Assembly (NCBI GenBank): GCA_017305835.1
Contig: JAFKJY010000099.1
Span: 1-32,130 of the forward strand
Length of the DNA: 32,130 nucleotides
Origin: Hyphomicrobiales bacterium
Lineage (GTDB): Bacteria; Pseudomonadota; Alphaproteobacteria; Rhizobiales; Rhizobiaceae
Direction: 5' to 3'
Position 1 is the stretch's first letter, and every line of letters starts with the position of its first letter. Shown piece after piece: positions 14,039 to 20,298 of this stretch. The position numbers and the translations under genes were made by a program. The notes beneath the pieces are model-generated. The model had not been told where the DNA came from. It saw only the letters and a program-made list of their open reading frames with translations, and made no database searches.

Positions 14039-14298
14039 CAATGCGGAACGGGCAGGGGATCGTCGGTGTCGAGGCTGTCGGCCCACGCCTGCACGGCCTT
14101 GTGGTCGACCACGCGCCCGGCGTCGACGTCGGCCAGCGCCTCCAGCGTCAGTCGTCGACGTTCCTCTTCCTGTGCGATCCAGGCCGCGAGGGCCTGCTTG
14201 ACGATCCAGCCGCGCGAGCGTTCGAGACGCGCCGCCATTTCGTCCACCTTCTCGGCAAGCGGGAGCGGCACATGCGCCGTCAGAACTTTGGTTTCCAT
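14038..14298 (-). CDS. Ribbon-helix-helix (CopG/ParD-type) antitoxin
   Basis: An 86-residue protein beginning METKVLTAHVPLPLAEKVDEM. The N-terminal strand followed by two helices (ERSRGWIVKQALAAWIAQEE around residues 25-44) is the ribbon-helix-helix DNA-binding domain; the C-terminal half is acidic and should bind and neutralise the toxin. I chose the ATG at 14296-14298 because GGAGG lies 5 nt upstream; an ATG 12 nt earlier is less favoured. The antitoxin precedes the toxin, as in ParDE, and is expected to repress their shared promoter, which lies just upstream and overlaps a small inverted repeat. Confidence 0.9.
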   Translation of the reverse strand: METKVLTAHVPLPLAEKVDEMAARLERSRGWIVKQALAAWIAQEEERRRLTLEALADVDAGRVVDHKAVQAWADSLDTDDPLPVPH

Positions 14299-14318
14299 GG
14301 CAGCCTCCAATCAGAAGC

Positions 14319-14348
14319 AATCATAGCGATTGATCGTGATTAAGTCGA
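14319..14348 (-). promoter_or_regulatory. Promoter and possible operator of the toxin-antitoxin operon
   Basis: On the minus strand TCGACT (14343-14348) and TATGAT (14320-14325) are separated by 17 bp, a good sigma-70 arrangement, and the predicted start lies about 15 nt before the antitoxin ATG. The -10 overlaps the inverted repeat AATC-N5-GATT (14319-14331), a plausible operator for antitoxin autoregulation. The segment is AT-rich relative to its surroundings. Confidence 0.55.
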
Positions 14349-14367
14349 TGCCGCGCGACCTACGCAA

Positions 14368-14396
14368 CAAAAAAGCGAGCCTTGCGGCCCGCTTTT
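14368..14396 (-). terminator. Rho-independent terminator of rplM-rpsI
   Basis: On the minus strand a 9-bp stem (14373-14381 with 14386-14394, one G-T pair) with a 4-nt loop is followed by a run of T (complement of the A run at 14368-14374). It begins 25 bp after the rpsI stop. It also insulates the downstream toxin-antitoxin operon. Confidence 0.9.
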
Positions 14397-14420
14397 CCGT
14401 CTGTTCCGAGGCGAAGCGGG

Positions 14421-14897
14421 TTAGCGCTTCGAGAACTGGAACGAGCGGCGGGCCTTCGCCTTGCCGTACTTCTTTCGCTCGACGGTGCGGCTGTCGCGGG
14501 TCAGGAAGCCGCCCTTCTTGAGCACGCCGCGCAGCGACGGCTCGTAATAGGTGAGCGCCTTGGAGATGCCGTGACGAACGGCACCGGCCTGGCCGGAGAG
14601 GCCGCCGCCGGCGACCTTGACGATCACGTCGTACTGGCCGTTGCGGTTGGCCGCCACGATCGGCTGCTGCAGCACCATCTGGAGAACCGGCCGGGCGAAA
14701 TAGGCCGCGTATTCCTTGTCGTTGACCGTGATCTTGCCGGTGCCGGGACGCAGCCAGACGCGGGCGACCGCGTCCTTGCGCTTGCCGGTGGCGTAGGCGC
14801 GGCCGTGCTTGTCCAGCTTCTGGACATGCACCGGCGCGGCCGGCTGCTCGGCCTTGGCGACCGTGCCGAGATCGGCGAGGGAGGAGAGATCAGCCAT
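14421..14897 (-). CDS. rpsI: 30S ribosomal protein S9
   Basis: The 158-residue S9 protein has an alphaproteobacterial N-terminal extension (about 1-30), then the conserved core beginning GRAYATGKRKDAVARVWL, with GGGLSGQAGAVRHGISKAL in the middle and the invariant basic tail KKYGKAKARRSFQFSKR that reaches the tRNA in the ribosomal P site. It lies 6 nt downstream of rplM, the near-universal S9/L13 operon. Confidence 0.99.
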   Translation of the reverse strand: MADLSSLADLGTVAKAEQPAAPVHVQKLDKHGRAYATGKRKDAVARVWLRPGTGKITVNDKEYAAYFARPVLQMVLQQPIVAANRNGQYDVIVKVAGGGLSGQAGAVRHGISKALTYYEPSLRGVLKKGGFLTRDSRTVERKKYGKAKARRSFQFSKR

Positions 14898-14903
14898 GTG
14901 CTA

Positions 14904-15365
14904 TCAGGCCCTTGCGTTCTTCTTGTTCATCGCGGCGACATCCAGCTTCTGCGGCTGCTGCGCCTCGTGCGGGTGGTCCGCGCCGGCATAGACGCGGAGA
15001 TTCTTCATCTGGCGCCGGCCGAGCGGGCCGCGCGGGATCATCCGCTCGACCGCCTTCTCGACGACGCGCTCCGGGAACCGGCCCTCGAGGATCTGGCGCG
15101 CGGTGCGCTCCTTGATCCCGCCGGCATAGCCGGTGTGCCAGTAATAGACCTTGTTCTCGTGCTTGCGCCCGGTGAACTTCACCTTGTCGGCGTTGATGAT
15201 GATGACGTTGTCGCCGTCGTCGACATGCGGGGTGAAGGTCGGCTTGTGCTTGCCGCGCAGCCGGTTGGCGACGATCGAGGCGAGGCGGCCGACGACGAGA
15301 CCCTCGGCGTCGATCAGCACCCACTTCTTCACCACCTCGGCAGGCTTCTGCGAGAAGGTTTTCAT
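14904..15365 (-). CDS. rplM: 50S ribosomal protein L13
   Basis: The 153-residue L13 starts MKTFSQKPAEVVKKWVLIDA at the ATG 15363-15365 (GGAAG 4-5 nt upstream). Conserved blocks include GRLASIVANRLRGKHKPTFTP, GDNVIIINADKVKFTGRK and MIPRGPLGRRQMKNLRVYAG. L13 is an early assembly protein of the 50S subunit. An open frame continues 51 codons upstream of this ATG but lies within the leader and is not conserved-looking. A strong promoter and a terminator-like hairpin in the 117-nt leader precede the gene. Confidence 0.99.
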   Translation of the reverse strand: MKTFSQKPAEVVKKWVLIDAEGLVVGRLASIVANRLRGKHKPTFTPHVDDGDNVIIINADKVKFTGRKHENKVYYWHTGYAGGIKERTARQILEGRFPERVVEKAVERMIPRGPLGRRQMKNLRVYAGADHPHEAQQPQKLDVAAMNKKNARA

Positions 15366-15436
15366 TGTGCTTCCGTTCGTTTGGACCTGCGGATTGCCAT
15401 GGACACCCGCGAGGCGTTTCTTGTTGCTTGCGTTCC

Positions 15437-15478
15437 GGCGCCTGCGCGCCAAAACAAAACCGCGGCCCGAAGGCCGCT
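15437..15478 (-). promoter_or_regulatory. Terminator-like hairpins in the rplM-rpsI leader
   Basis: Immediately after the predicted transcription start, the minus strand carries GCGGCC-TTCG-GGCCGC (15462-15477) followed by GGTTTTGTTTTG. This is a stable C(UUCG)G tetraloop hairpin with a U-rich tail, which has the form of an intrinsic terminator. A second stem, GGCGC/GCGCC (15437-15441 with 15446-15450), follows at once. No gene lies upstream on this strand for it to terminate, so a leader attenuator for ribosomal protein feedback is a reasonable hypothesis. Confidence 0.55.
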
Positions 15479-15488
15479 GGCTGTGCAG

Positions 15489-15517
15489 GCTTATAGGGGA
15501 GGGTGGCGCCGGCGTCA
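15489..15517 (-). promoter_or_regulatory. Strong sigma-70 promoter of rplM-rpsI
   Basis: On the minus strand TTGACG (15512-15517) and TATAAG (15489-15494) are separated by exactly 17 bp; both hexamers match consensus at 5 of 6 positions. The predicted start is near 15482, giving a leader of about 117 nt. Confidence 0.85.
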
Positions 15518-15613
15518 ATCGCGAAGATTCGGCATCTTTCCGATTAAATGCAGCCGAAACAATGGCTTAGGTTAGAGGTATTAGGATACCTCATTCTGAG
15601 CCTCCTTCCGCCG

Positions 15614-16072
15614 TCAGTTCCACTTCTGGCCGGCCACCTGCCGGACGGCCGCGTTGAGGCGGTTCCAGACGTTGATCTGCGCGATCTGGAGGAGCAGCGC
15701 CGCCATCGCCTTCTCGTCGTAGTGCCGCGCGGCTTCCGCCCACACCGCGTCGGACACGGCCTCCGGCCGGTCGGCGAGCCGGGTGACCTCCTCGGTCAGG
15801 GCAAGTGCCGCGCGTTCGGCGTCGGTGAACCAGGGCGTTTCGCGCCAGGCCGCCACGGCGAAGATGCGCCGGTCGTCCTCGCCCGCCTCCTTGAGCTCGC
15901 GCGCATGCATGTCGACGCACACGCTGCATCCGTTGATCTGGCTCGCGCGCAGATGCACCAGGTAGCAGGTGACCTCGGGCAGCCCGTCGGCCGCGCTCGC
16001 CTTGCCGAGCGCGTGCATGGCCTGCATGGCCTCGGGGATGACGAATACGGGATGTTTCATTCGTGCTTGCAT
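15614..16072 (-). CDS. AhpD-like / carboxymuconolactone decarboxylase-family protein
   Basis: A 152-residue all-helical protein with the CxxC motif NGCSVCVDMHAREL (Cys49, Cys52, His56), the peroxidatic/resolving pair of AhpD-type alkylhydroperoxidases, and the family pattern TEEVTRLADRPEAVSDAVW further on. It probably acts as a cytoplasmic thiol peroxidase or reductase. The ATG 16070-16072 has AGGA 8 nt upstream; a second ATG 12 nt downstream is possible. It faces an ECF41-type sigma gene. Members of this family are the recognised partners and regulatory targets of ECF41 sigma factors (COE genes: carboxymuconolactone decarboxylase, oxidoreductase or epimerase), and a matching promoter lies upstream. 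Confidence 0.9.
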   Translation of the reverse strand: MQARMKHPVFVIPEAMQAMHALGKASAADGLPEVTCYLVHLRASQINGCSVCVDMHARELKEAGEDDRRIFAVAAWRETPWFTDAERAALALTEEVTRLADRPEAVSDAVWAEAARHYDEKAMAALLLQIAQINVWNRLNAAVRQVAGQKWN

Positions 16073-16114
16073 GGTCGTGTTCCTTTTCCATCTTTACGGG
16101 CGGCAGGCCGCGCC

Positions 16115-16141
16115 TGTCACACCGGCTGCGATCCGCTCGTC
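16115..16141 (+). promoter_or_regulatory. ECF41-type promoter reading into the sigma factor gene
   Basis: TGTCACA (16115-16121), 16 bp, CGTC (16138-16141) is an exact match to the promoter described for ECF41 sigma factors (TGTCACA-N16-CGTC, recalled from published work). Transcription would start near 16148, about 23 nt before the sigma gene start, implying positive autoregulation. Confidence 0.75.
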
Positions 16142-16149
16142 ATGACCAT

Positions 16150-16176
16150 GACGGAAGGCGAGGAAGGAATGTGACC
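16150..16176 (-). promoter_or_regulatory. ECF41-type promoter reading into the AhpD-like gene
   Basis: On the minus strand GGTCACA (16170-16176), 16 bp, CGTC (16150-16153) matches the ECF41 promoter at 10 of 11 defined positions. Transcription would start near 16143 towards the AhpD-like gene. Its -35 overlaps the GTG start of the sigma gene, and its -10 is 8 bp from the -10 of the opposing promoter. Confidence 0.7.
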
Positions 16177-17058
16177 GTGGCAGCGAAGGATTTTCTGGCC
16201 GGGCAGTTCGAGGCGAGCCGGCCGCGCCTGACCTCCGTCGCCTACCGCATGCTGGGCTCCCGCAGCGAGGCGGAGGACGCGGTGCAGGAGGTCTGGCTGC
16301 GGCTCCAGCGCGCCGACGCGGATGCGATCGGCAATGTCGGCGGCTGGCTGACCACGGTCGTGGCGCGCCTGTGCCTGGACATGCTGCGCGCCCGCAAGGC
16401 GCGCCGCGAGGACTCTTTCGAGGCCATGCAGGAAGACGGGCCGCTCGCCTCGATGGCCGACGCGGGCGCCGGTCCCGAGGACGAGATCGCGATGGCCGAC
16501 TCGGTCGGCCTCGCCATGCTGACGGTGCTGGAGACGCTGGCGCCGGCCGAGCGCGTCGCCTTCGTGCTGCACGACATGTTCGCCGTGCCGTTCGAGGAAA
16601 TCGCGCCGGCCATCGGGCGCTCGCAGGATGCCGCGCGCCAGCTCGCCAGCCGCGCACGCCGCCGCGTTCAGGGCGCGCGTCCGGATGGGCATGTGGACGC
16701 CGGGCGCCGGCGCGAGATCGTCGACGCCTTCCTCGCCGCCTCGCGCGGCGGCGACCTGACGGCACTGCTCGCGCTGCTCGACCCCGACGTCGTGCTGCGC
16801 GGCGACGCCGCCACGCTGCGCCTCGGCACCCCGCCCGAGATCCGCGGCGCGGGGCCGGTGGCGGAATTCTTCAACGGCAGGGCGCAGGCGGCGAGGCCGG
16901 CCCTCGTCGACGGCAACATAGACGTAGCCGTGGTTCCCGGCGGCCGGCTGCTGCTGGTGCTGCGGCTGGAGATCGCCGGCGGGCGGATCGCCGCCATCAA
17001 TGCCGTCGCCGCCCGTGACGACCTCGGTCGGCTCGACGTGGCGCTTCTCGACGGCTGA
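16171..17058 (+). CDS. ECF sigma factor with C-terminal SnoaL-like domain (ECF41/SigJ type)
   Basis: A 295-residue sigma factor. Region 2 spans about residues 10-78 (VAYRMLGSRSEAEDAVQEVWLRL then WLTTVVARLCLDMLRARKAR), region 4 about 112-166 (LAPAERVAFVLHDMF, then the helix-turn-helix EIAPAIGRSQDAARQLASRA), and a SnoaL/NTF2-like domain fills 178-295. In ECF41 proteins this extension replaces an anti-sigma factor and tunes activity from within. The WLPEP motif that usually links regions 2 and 4 is absent here, and the usual DGGG of the extension reads GDAA, so this is a divergent member (or ECF56-like). The start is a GTG (16171) behind AGGAAGG; the GTG at 16177 is an alternative. The gene faces the AhpD-like gene and has an ECF41-type promoter upstream. 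Confidence 0.88.
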   Translation: MTVAAKDFLAGQFEASRPRLTSVAYRMLGSRSEAEDAVQEVWLRLQRADADAIGNVGGWLTTVVARLCLDMLRARKARREDSFEAMQEDGPLASMADAGAGPEDEIAMADSVGLAMLTVLETLAPAERVAFVLHDMFAVPFEEIAPAIGRSQDAARQLASRARRRVQGARPDGHVDAGRRREIVDAFLAASRGGDLTALLALLDPDVVLRGDAATLRLGTPPEIRGAGPVAEFFNGRAQAARPALVDGNIDVAVVPGGRLLLVLRLEIAGGRIAAINAVAARDDLGRLDVALLDG

Positions 17059-17070
17059 GGCGGCTCAGCC
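17053..17070. terminator. Hairpin spanning the stop codons of the sigma and thioesterase genes
   Basis: GGCTGAG (17053-17059) and CTCAGCC (17064-17070) form a perfect 7-bp stem with a GCGG loop. The stem contains both stop codons (17056-17058 and, on the minus strand, 17065-17067) of the convergent genes. No T tract follows. Confidence 0.5.
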
Positions 17071-17508
17071 TCGCTTCGGCGGGATCGAGTACGTCCCGGT
17101 CGCGTGGGCGACGGTCACCTTGTCCGGCCCGGCGACCATGTCGCAGTCGAACACCATCAGGCTGCGTCCGAGCTTGAGGATGCGGCAATGACCCTCGACC
17201 GGCCCGGCCTCGGCCTTGCGCATGAAGTTGATGTTGAGGTTGGTCGTCACCGACAGCGCGTCCGGCCCGGCATGCGACAGCACGCAGACATAGCCGCCGA
17301 TGTCGGCCAGCGTGAACAGCGACGGGCCGGAGACCGTGTTGCCCGGCCGCAGATGCTTCTCCGTCGCGTTGAGCCGCACCACACAGCCGCCGGGGAACAC
17401 CTCGACCGCCTCGTAGGCCATCATCTCGGCGTTGAGCTGGGGATAGACGCTGGTGAGCAGCGTGTTGATCTCGGCCGCGCCGAGCACCGGGGTGAGGGGA
17501 GCGCCCAT
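17065..17508 (-). CDS. PaaI-type hotdog thioesterase
   Basis: A 147-residue single hotdog-domain protein. The segment HLRPGNTVSGPSLFTLADIG (about 52-71) holds the family's active-site Asp in a long helix (SLFTLAD), and the following beta strands (SVTTNLNINFMRKAEAG, GHCRILKLGRSL) fit the PaaI/DUF4442-like acyl-CoA thioesterases. It should hydrolyse acyl-CoA esters in the cytoplasm. GAGG precedes the ATG within the end of the crotonase gene, which stops 4 nt upstream, so the two are cotranscribed and probably translationally coupled. Confidence 0.88.
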   Translation of the reverse strand: MGAPLTPVLGAAEINTLLTSVYPQLNAEMMAYEAVEVFPGGCVVRLNATEKHLRPGNTVSGPSLFTLADIGGYVCVLSHAGPDALSVTTNLNINFMRKAEAGPVEGHCRILKLGRSLMVFDCDMVAGPDKVTVAHATGTYSIPPKRG

Positions 17509-17512
17509 CGCC

Positions 17513-18379
17513 TCAGCCCTTCGCCGAGTTGATCGGCCGGTTGGCCGTCCAGTCGAAGGTGCCGAGGTCGCGCTCGCGCACCGCCTGCTTCCAGCCCGTC
17601 TCCTCGGCGCGATGCTTGAAGTTGAGCCCTTCCGGCGAGTGCCGGGTGATCCCGTCGAAGATCGTCGCGAACATCTGCGTCTGCTTGAGCCCCATCGCCT
17701 CGATCGCCTGGTTGACGACCAGCTTCTGCATCATGAGCTGGTTGACCGGCACCGTCGCCATCCGCTCCGCCAGCCTCTCCACCTCGGCGTCCAGCTCCGC
17801 CGCCGGCACCGCCTTGAGCACCAGCCCGATCCTTTCCGCCTCGCGCCCGTCGATCCTGTCGCCGGTGAAGACCATGCGCTTGGCCCGCTCCGGCCCGAGC
17901 CGGTAGACCCACATCGCCGTCGTCGGGCAACCCCAGACGCGCACCGGCATGTAGCCGATCTCGGCATCCTCGGCCATGACGATCATGTCGGAGCAGAGCG
18001 CGATGTCGGAGCCGCCGGCAACCGCGAAGCCGTGCACCTTGCAGACCACCGGCCGGTAGCTGCGCCACAGCGACATGAAGCGCTGCGTGTTGCGCATCAT
18101 GAAGGCATAATCCTTCATCGGGTCCCACGGCATTTCCTGCGTCGCCGCGTTGCCTTCGCCGCCCGCGGCTTCCGCGTAGTAGGCGAGGTCGTAGCCGGCG
18201 CAGAAGGCGCGGCCGGCGCCGGAAAGGACGATGACGTGGACGCCCTGGTCGGCATTCGCCTGCTCGACGCAGGCCTCCAGCTCCGCCGGCAGCTCGTCGT
18301 CGATGGCGTTCATCACCTCCGGCCGGTTGAGCGTGATGCGGGCGATGCGCCCGTCCTTCTCGTAGAGAACCTTCGCCAA
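17513..18379 (-). CDS. Crotonase (enoyl-CoA hydratase/isomerase) family protein
   Basis: A protein of 288 residues from the preferred TTG start (18377-18379; GGAGG 5 nt upstream), or 313 from an ATG at 18454. The later start is favoured because it leaves room for promoters between this gene and the divergent crotonase gene, and because it begins right at the conserved LYEKDGRIARITLNRP strand. The oxyanion-hole segments GAGRAFCAGYDL and GFAVAGGSDIALCSDM are present. The two glutamates of classical hydratases are not: the first is replaced by Asp (GGSDIAL) and the second is missing (GYMPVRVWG). It therefore may catalyse another crotonase reaction. Forms an operon with the downstream thioesterase. 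Confidence 0.85.
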   Translation of the reverse strand: MAKVLYEKDGRIARITLNRPEVMNAIDDELPAELEACVEQANADQGVHVIVLSGAGRAFCAGYDLAYYAEAAGGEGNAATQEMPWDPMKDYAFMMRNTQRFMSLWRSYRPVVCKVHGFAVAGGSDIALCSDMIVMAEDAEIGYMPVRVWGCPTTAMWVYRLGPERAKRMVFTGDRIDGREAERIGLVLKAVPAAELDAEVERLAERMATVPVNQLMMQKLVVNQAIEAMGLKQTQMFATIFDGITRHSPEGLNFKHRAEETGWKQAVRERDLGTFDWTANRPINSAKG

Positions 18380-18397
18380 CGCGCCCTCCCGGCCTTC

Positions 18398-18411
18398 CGT
18401 TTGCGTAAACG
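18398..18411. promoter_or_regulatory. Inverted repeat between divergent crotonase genes (operator candidate)
   Basis: CGTTT-GCGT-AAACG is a perfect 5-bp inverted repeat located between the two divergent crotonase operons. With its flank, the minus strand reads TTGACGTTTACGCAAA, which resembles, from memory, the TTTACG-type palindromes of the MerR-family regulator LiuR of branched-chain amino acid and fatty acid catabolism. No regulator gene is present here. Confidence 0.4.
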
Positions 18412-18491
18412 TCAACGCGACTTTGGCGGCATCGGCGCTGTTCTTCAAGCGCATGCGTGCTAGTTTCGGGAGGCAAGACAGGAGGTGCGCG

Positions 18492-19307
18492 ATGAACGAG
18501 ATGGCCAGGGTGGAGCCGGCCGGCGAGCTGGTCCGCGTGCGGACGGCGGACGGGATCTGCCGCATCACGCTCGCCAACCCGCCGGCCAACGCGCTTTCGA
18601 TGCCGGCGATGGCGGCGCTGCAGGGCGCGCTCGATGCCGCCCGCGACGACGAGGCCGTGCGCGTCGTCGTGATCGCCGGCGAGGGCAAGGTGTTCTGCGC
18701 CGGCCACGATCTGAAGGAGATGACGGCTCACCGCAAAGATGCCGACGCGGGCAGGGACTGGTTCGAGCGCACCTTCGCCACCTGCTCGCGGCTGATGCAG
18801 TCGATCCCCGCGCATCCCAAGCCGGTGATCGCCGAAGTCGACGGCATAGCCACCGCCGCCGGCTGCCAGCTCGTCGCAGCCTGCGACCTGGCGATCGCGT
18901 CCGACCGCGCCCGCTTCGGGGTCAACGGCATCGACGTCGGCCTGTTCTGCCACACGCCGGCCGTGGCGCTGTCGCGCAACGTCTCGCGCAAGCACGCGAT
19001 GGATATGCTTCTGACCGGCGACCTGATCGACGCCGAAACCGCCGAGACCTACGGCCTCGTCGGGCAGGTGGTGCCACACGCCGAGCTGACTCGATTTGTC
19101 ACGGAACGGGCGCAACTCGTTGCGGCGAAATCGCCTTTGGCGGTCCGGCTCGGCAAGCAGTCCTTCTACCGGCAGGCCGGGCTGGAGCTGGCCGACGCCT
19201 ACGACGTCGCCAGCCGCGCCATCGTCGAGAACATGCTCGCGCACGACGCCGAGGAGGGGATCTCGGCCTTCTTCGGCAAGCGCAGGCCGCAATGGTCGGA
19301 CAGGTGA
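18492..19307 (+). CDS. Enoyl-CoA hydratase/isomerase family protein (ECHDC3-like)
   Basis: A 271-residue crotonase-fold protein that starts MNEMARVEPAGELVRVRTAD behind a perfect AGGAGGT (18480-18486). Segments GEGKVFCAGHDLKEM and GIATAAGCQLVAACDLAIAS form the oxyanion hole, and GVNGIDVGLFCHTPAVALSR is typical of the ECHDC3-like branch. The usual catalytic glutamates are replaced (Gln in AAGCQL; none in GIDVGLF), so true hydratase activity is doubtful. First gene of an operon: its stop TGA shares a base with the ATG of the VOC gene, which in turn overlaps the CoA-binding gene. Divergent from another crotonase gene. Confidence 0.88.
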   Translation: MNEMARVEPAGELVRVRTADGICRITLANPPANALSMPAMAALQGALDAARDDEAVRVVVIAGEGKVFCAGHDLKEMTAHRKDADAGRDWFERTFATCSRLMQSIPAHPKPVIAEVDGIATAAGCQLVAACDLAIASDRARFGVNGIDVGLFCHTPAVALSRNVSRKHAMDMLLTGDLIDAETAETYGLVGQVVPHAELTRFVTERAQLVAAKSPLAVRLGKQSFYRQAGLELADAYDVASRAIVENMLAHDAEEGISAFFGKRRPQWSDR

Positions 19308-19729
19308 TGGAACCGCGCATCTCCATCGTCACCATCGCCTGCCGCGACCTCGACCGTGCCGTCGCCTTCTACGAGGGCATGGGGCTGAAACGGCATCCCG
19401 GCATCACCGAAGGCGTCGCCTTCTTCCAGATGGGCGGCGTGATCCTCGGCCTGTTTCCGCGCAAGGATGCCGAGGCCGATTCCGGCGTCGCCTTCGGGCC
19501 CGAGCCGTCGGCCATCTACCTCGCCTACAACACGCGCAGCGACGCCGAGGTCGATGCCGTGCTGGCGCAGGCGGTCGCCGCCGGCGGGCGCATCGTCAAG
19601 CCGGCTCAGAAGGCGTTCTGGGGCGGCTGGTACGGCTATTTCGCCGACGTCGACGGCAATGTCTGGGAGGTCGCCCACAATCCGGCCTTCCCGATCGACG
19701 CGGAAGGGCGTATCTCGCTGCCGGCATGA
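19307..19729 (+). CDS. VOC-family (glyoxalase/bleomycin resistance-like) protein
   Basis: A 140-residue protein with the paired beta-alpha-beta-beta-beta modules of the vicinal oxygen chelate fold: ISIVTIACRDLDRAVAFYEGMGL at the start and a second half ending WYGYFADVDGNVWEVAHNP, where the Glu is a typical metal ligand. Members are dioxygenases, isomerases or binding proteins; the substrate is not evident. The ATG overlaps the preceding stop by one base (TGATG), and the end overlaps the next ATG by four (ATGA), showing tight translational coupling. Confidence 0.88.
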   Translation: MEPRISIVTIACRDLDRAVAFYEGMGLKRHPGITEGVAFFQMGGVILGLFPRKDAEADSGVAFGPEPSAIYLAYNTRSDAEVDAVLAQAVAAGGRIVKPAQKAFWGGWYGYFADVDGNVWEVAHNPAFPIDAEGRISLPA

Positions 19730-20247
19730 ACCACGACGCCTACGACGACAGCTACATCTCCGGCATCCTGAATTCGGTGCGCACGATCGCCATCGTCGGC
19801 GCCTCCGCCAACGAGGTGCGGCCCAGCTTCTTCGTGACGAAATACCTCGCCGACAAGGGCTACGAGGTCTATCCGGTCAATCCCGGCCAGGCCGGCAAGG
19901 AGATCGCCGGCCGCATGACCTATGCGCGGCTCGCCGACATTCCCGTGCCGATCGACATGGTCGACATCTTTCGCGCCAGCGATGCCGTGCCGCCGATCGT
20001 GGATGAGGCATTGCAGCTCGACCCGCTGCCCAAGGTGATCTGGATGCAGCTCACCATCCGCAACGACGCGGCCGCCGCGAAGGCCGAAAGCCGCGGCCTC
20101 AAGGTGGTGATGAACCGCTGCCCGAAGATCGAATATGCGCGGCTGGCCGGCGAGATCGGCTGGAACGGCGTCAACAGCCGCGTCATCTCGTCGAGGAAGC
20201 CGCTGATGCGCAGCGGCTTCCAAAGCTTCGGCATCCGCCAGAAATAA
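19726..20247 (+). CDS. CoA-binding domain protein (YccU-like)
   Basis: A 173-residue Rossmann-fold protein. VRTIAIVGASANEVRPSFFV (about 18-37) is the nucleotide/CoA-binding loop, followed by YLADKGYEVYPVNPGQAGKEIAG and VVMNRCPKIEYARL, typical of the CoA_binding_2 (YccU/YneT) family. These are small stand-alone homologues of the CoA-binding part of succinyl-CoA synthetase; their role is unknown. The gene ends the crotonase-VOC-CoA-binding operon, overlapping its neighbour by 4 nt, consistent with a CoA-thioester-related function. Confidence 0.9.
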   Translation: MNHDAYDDSYISGILNSVRTIAIVGASANEVRPSFFVTKYLADKGYEVYPVNPGQAGKEIAGRMTYARLADIPVPIDMVDIFRASDAVPPIVDEALQLDPLPKVIWMQLTIRNDAAAAKAESRGLKVVMNRCPKIEYARLAGEIGWNGVNSRVISSRKPLMRSGFQSFGIRQK

Positions 20248-20259
20248 CCGCAGGGCCGT

Positions 20260-20281
20260 GCCGGCGGACGCTGCCGCCGGC
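20260..20281. terminator. Bidirectional hairpin between the CoA-binding gene and aqpZ
   Basis: GCCGGCGG (20260-20267) and CCGCCGGC (20274-20281) form an 8-bp GC stem with a 6-nt loop in the 51-bp gap between the convergent genes. It lacks a clear T tract. Confidence 0.55.
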
Positions 20282-20298
20282 CTTGCGCCGCGGTCGGA

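Noticed and set aside
15366..15518. N-terminal extension of rplM
   Set aside because: The in-frame upstream codons lie in the leader between the promoter and a well-marked ATG, and include the terminator-like hairpin.
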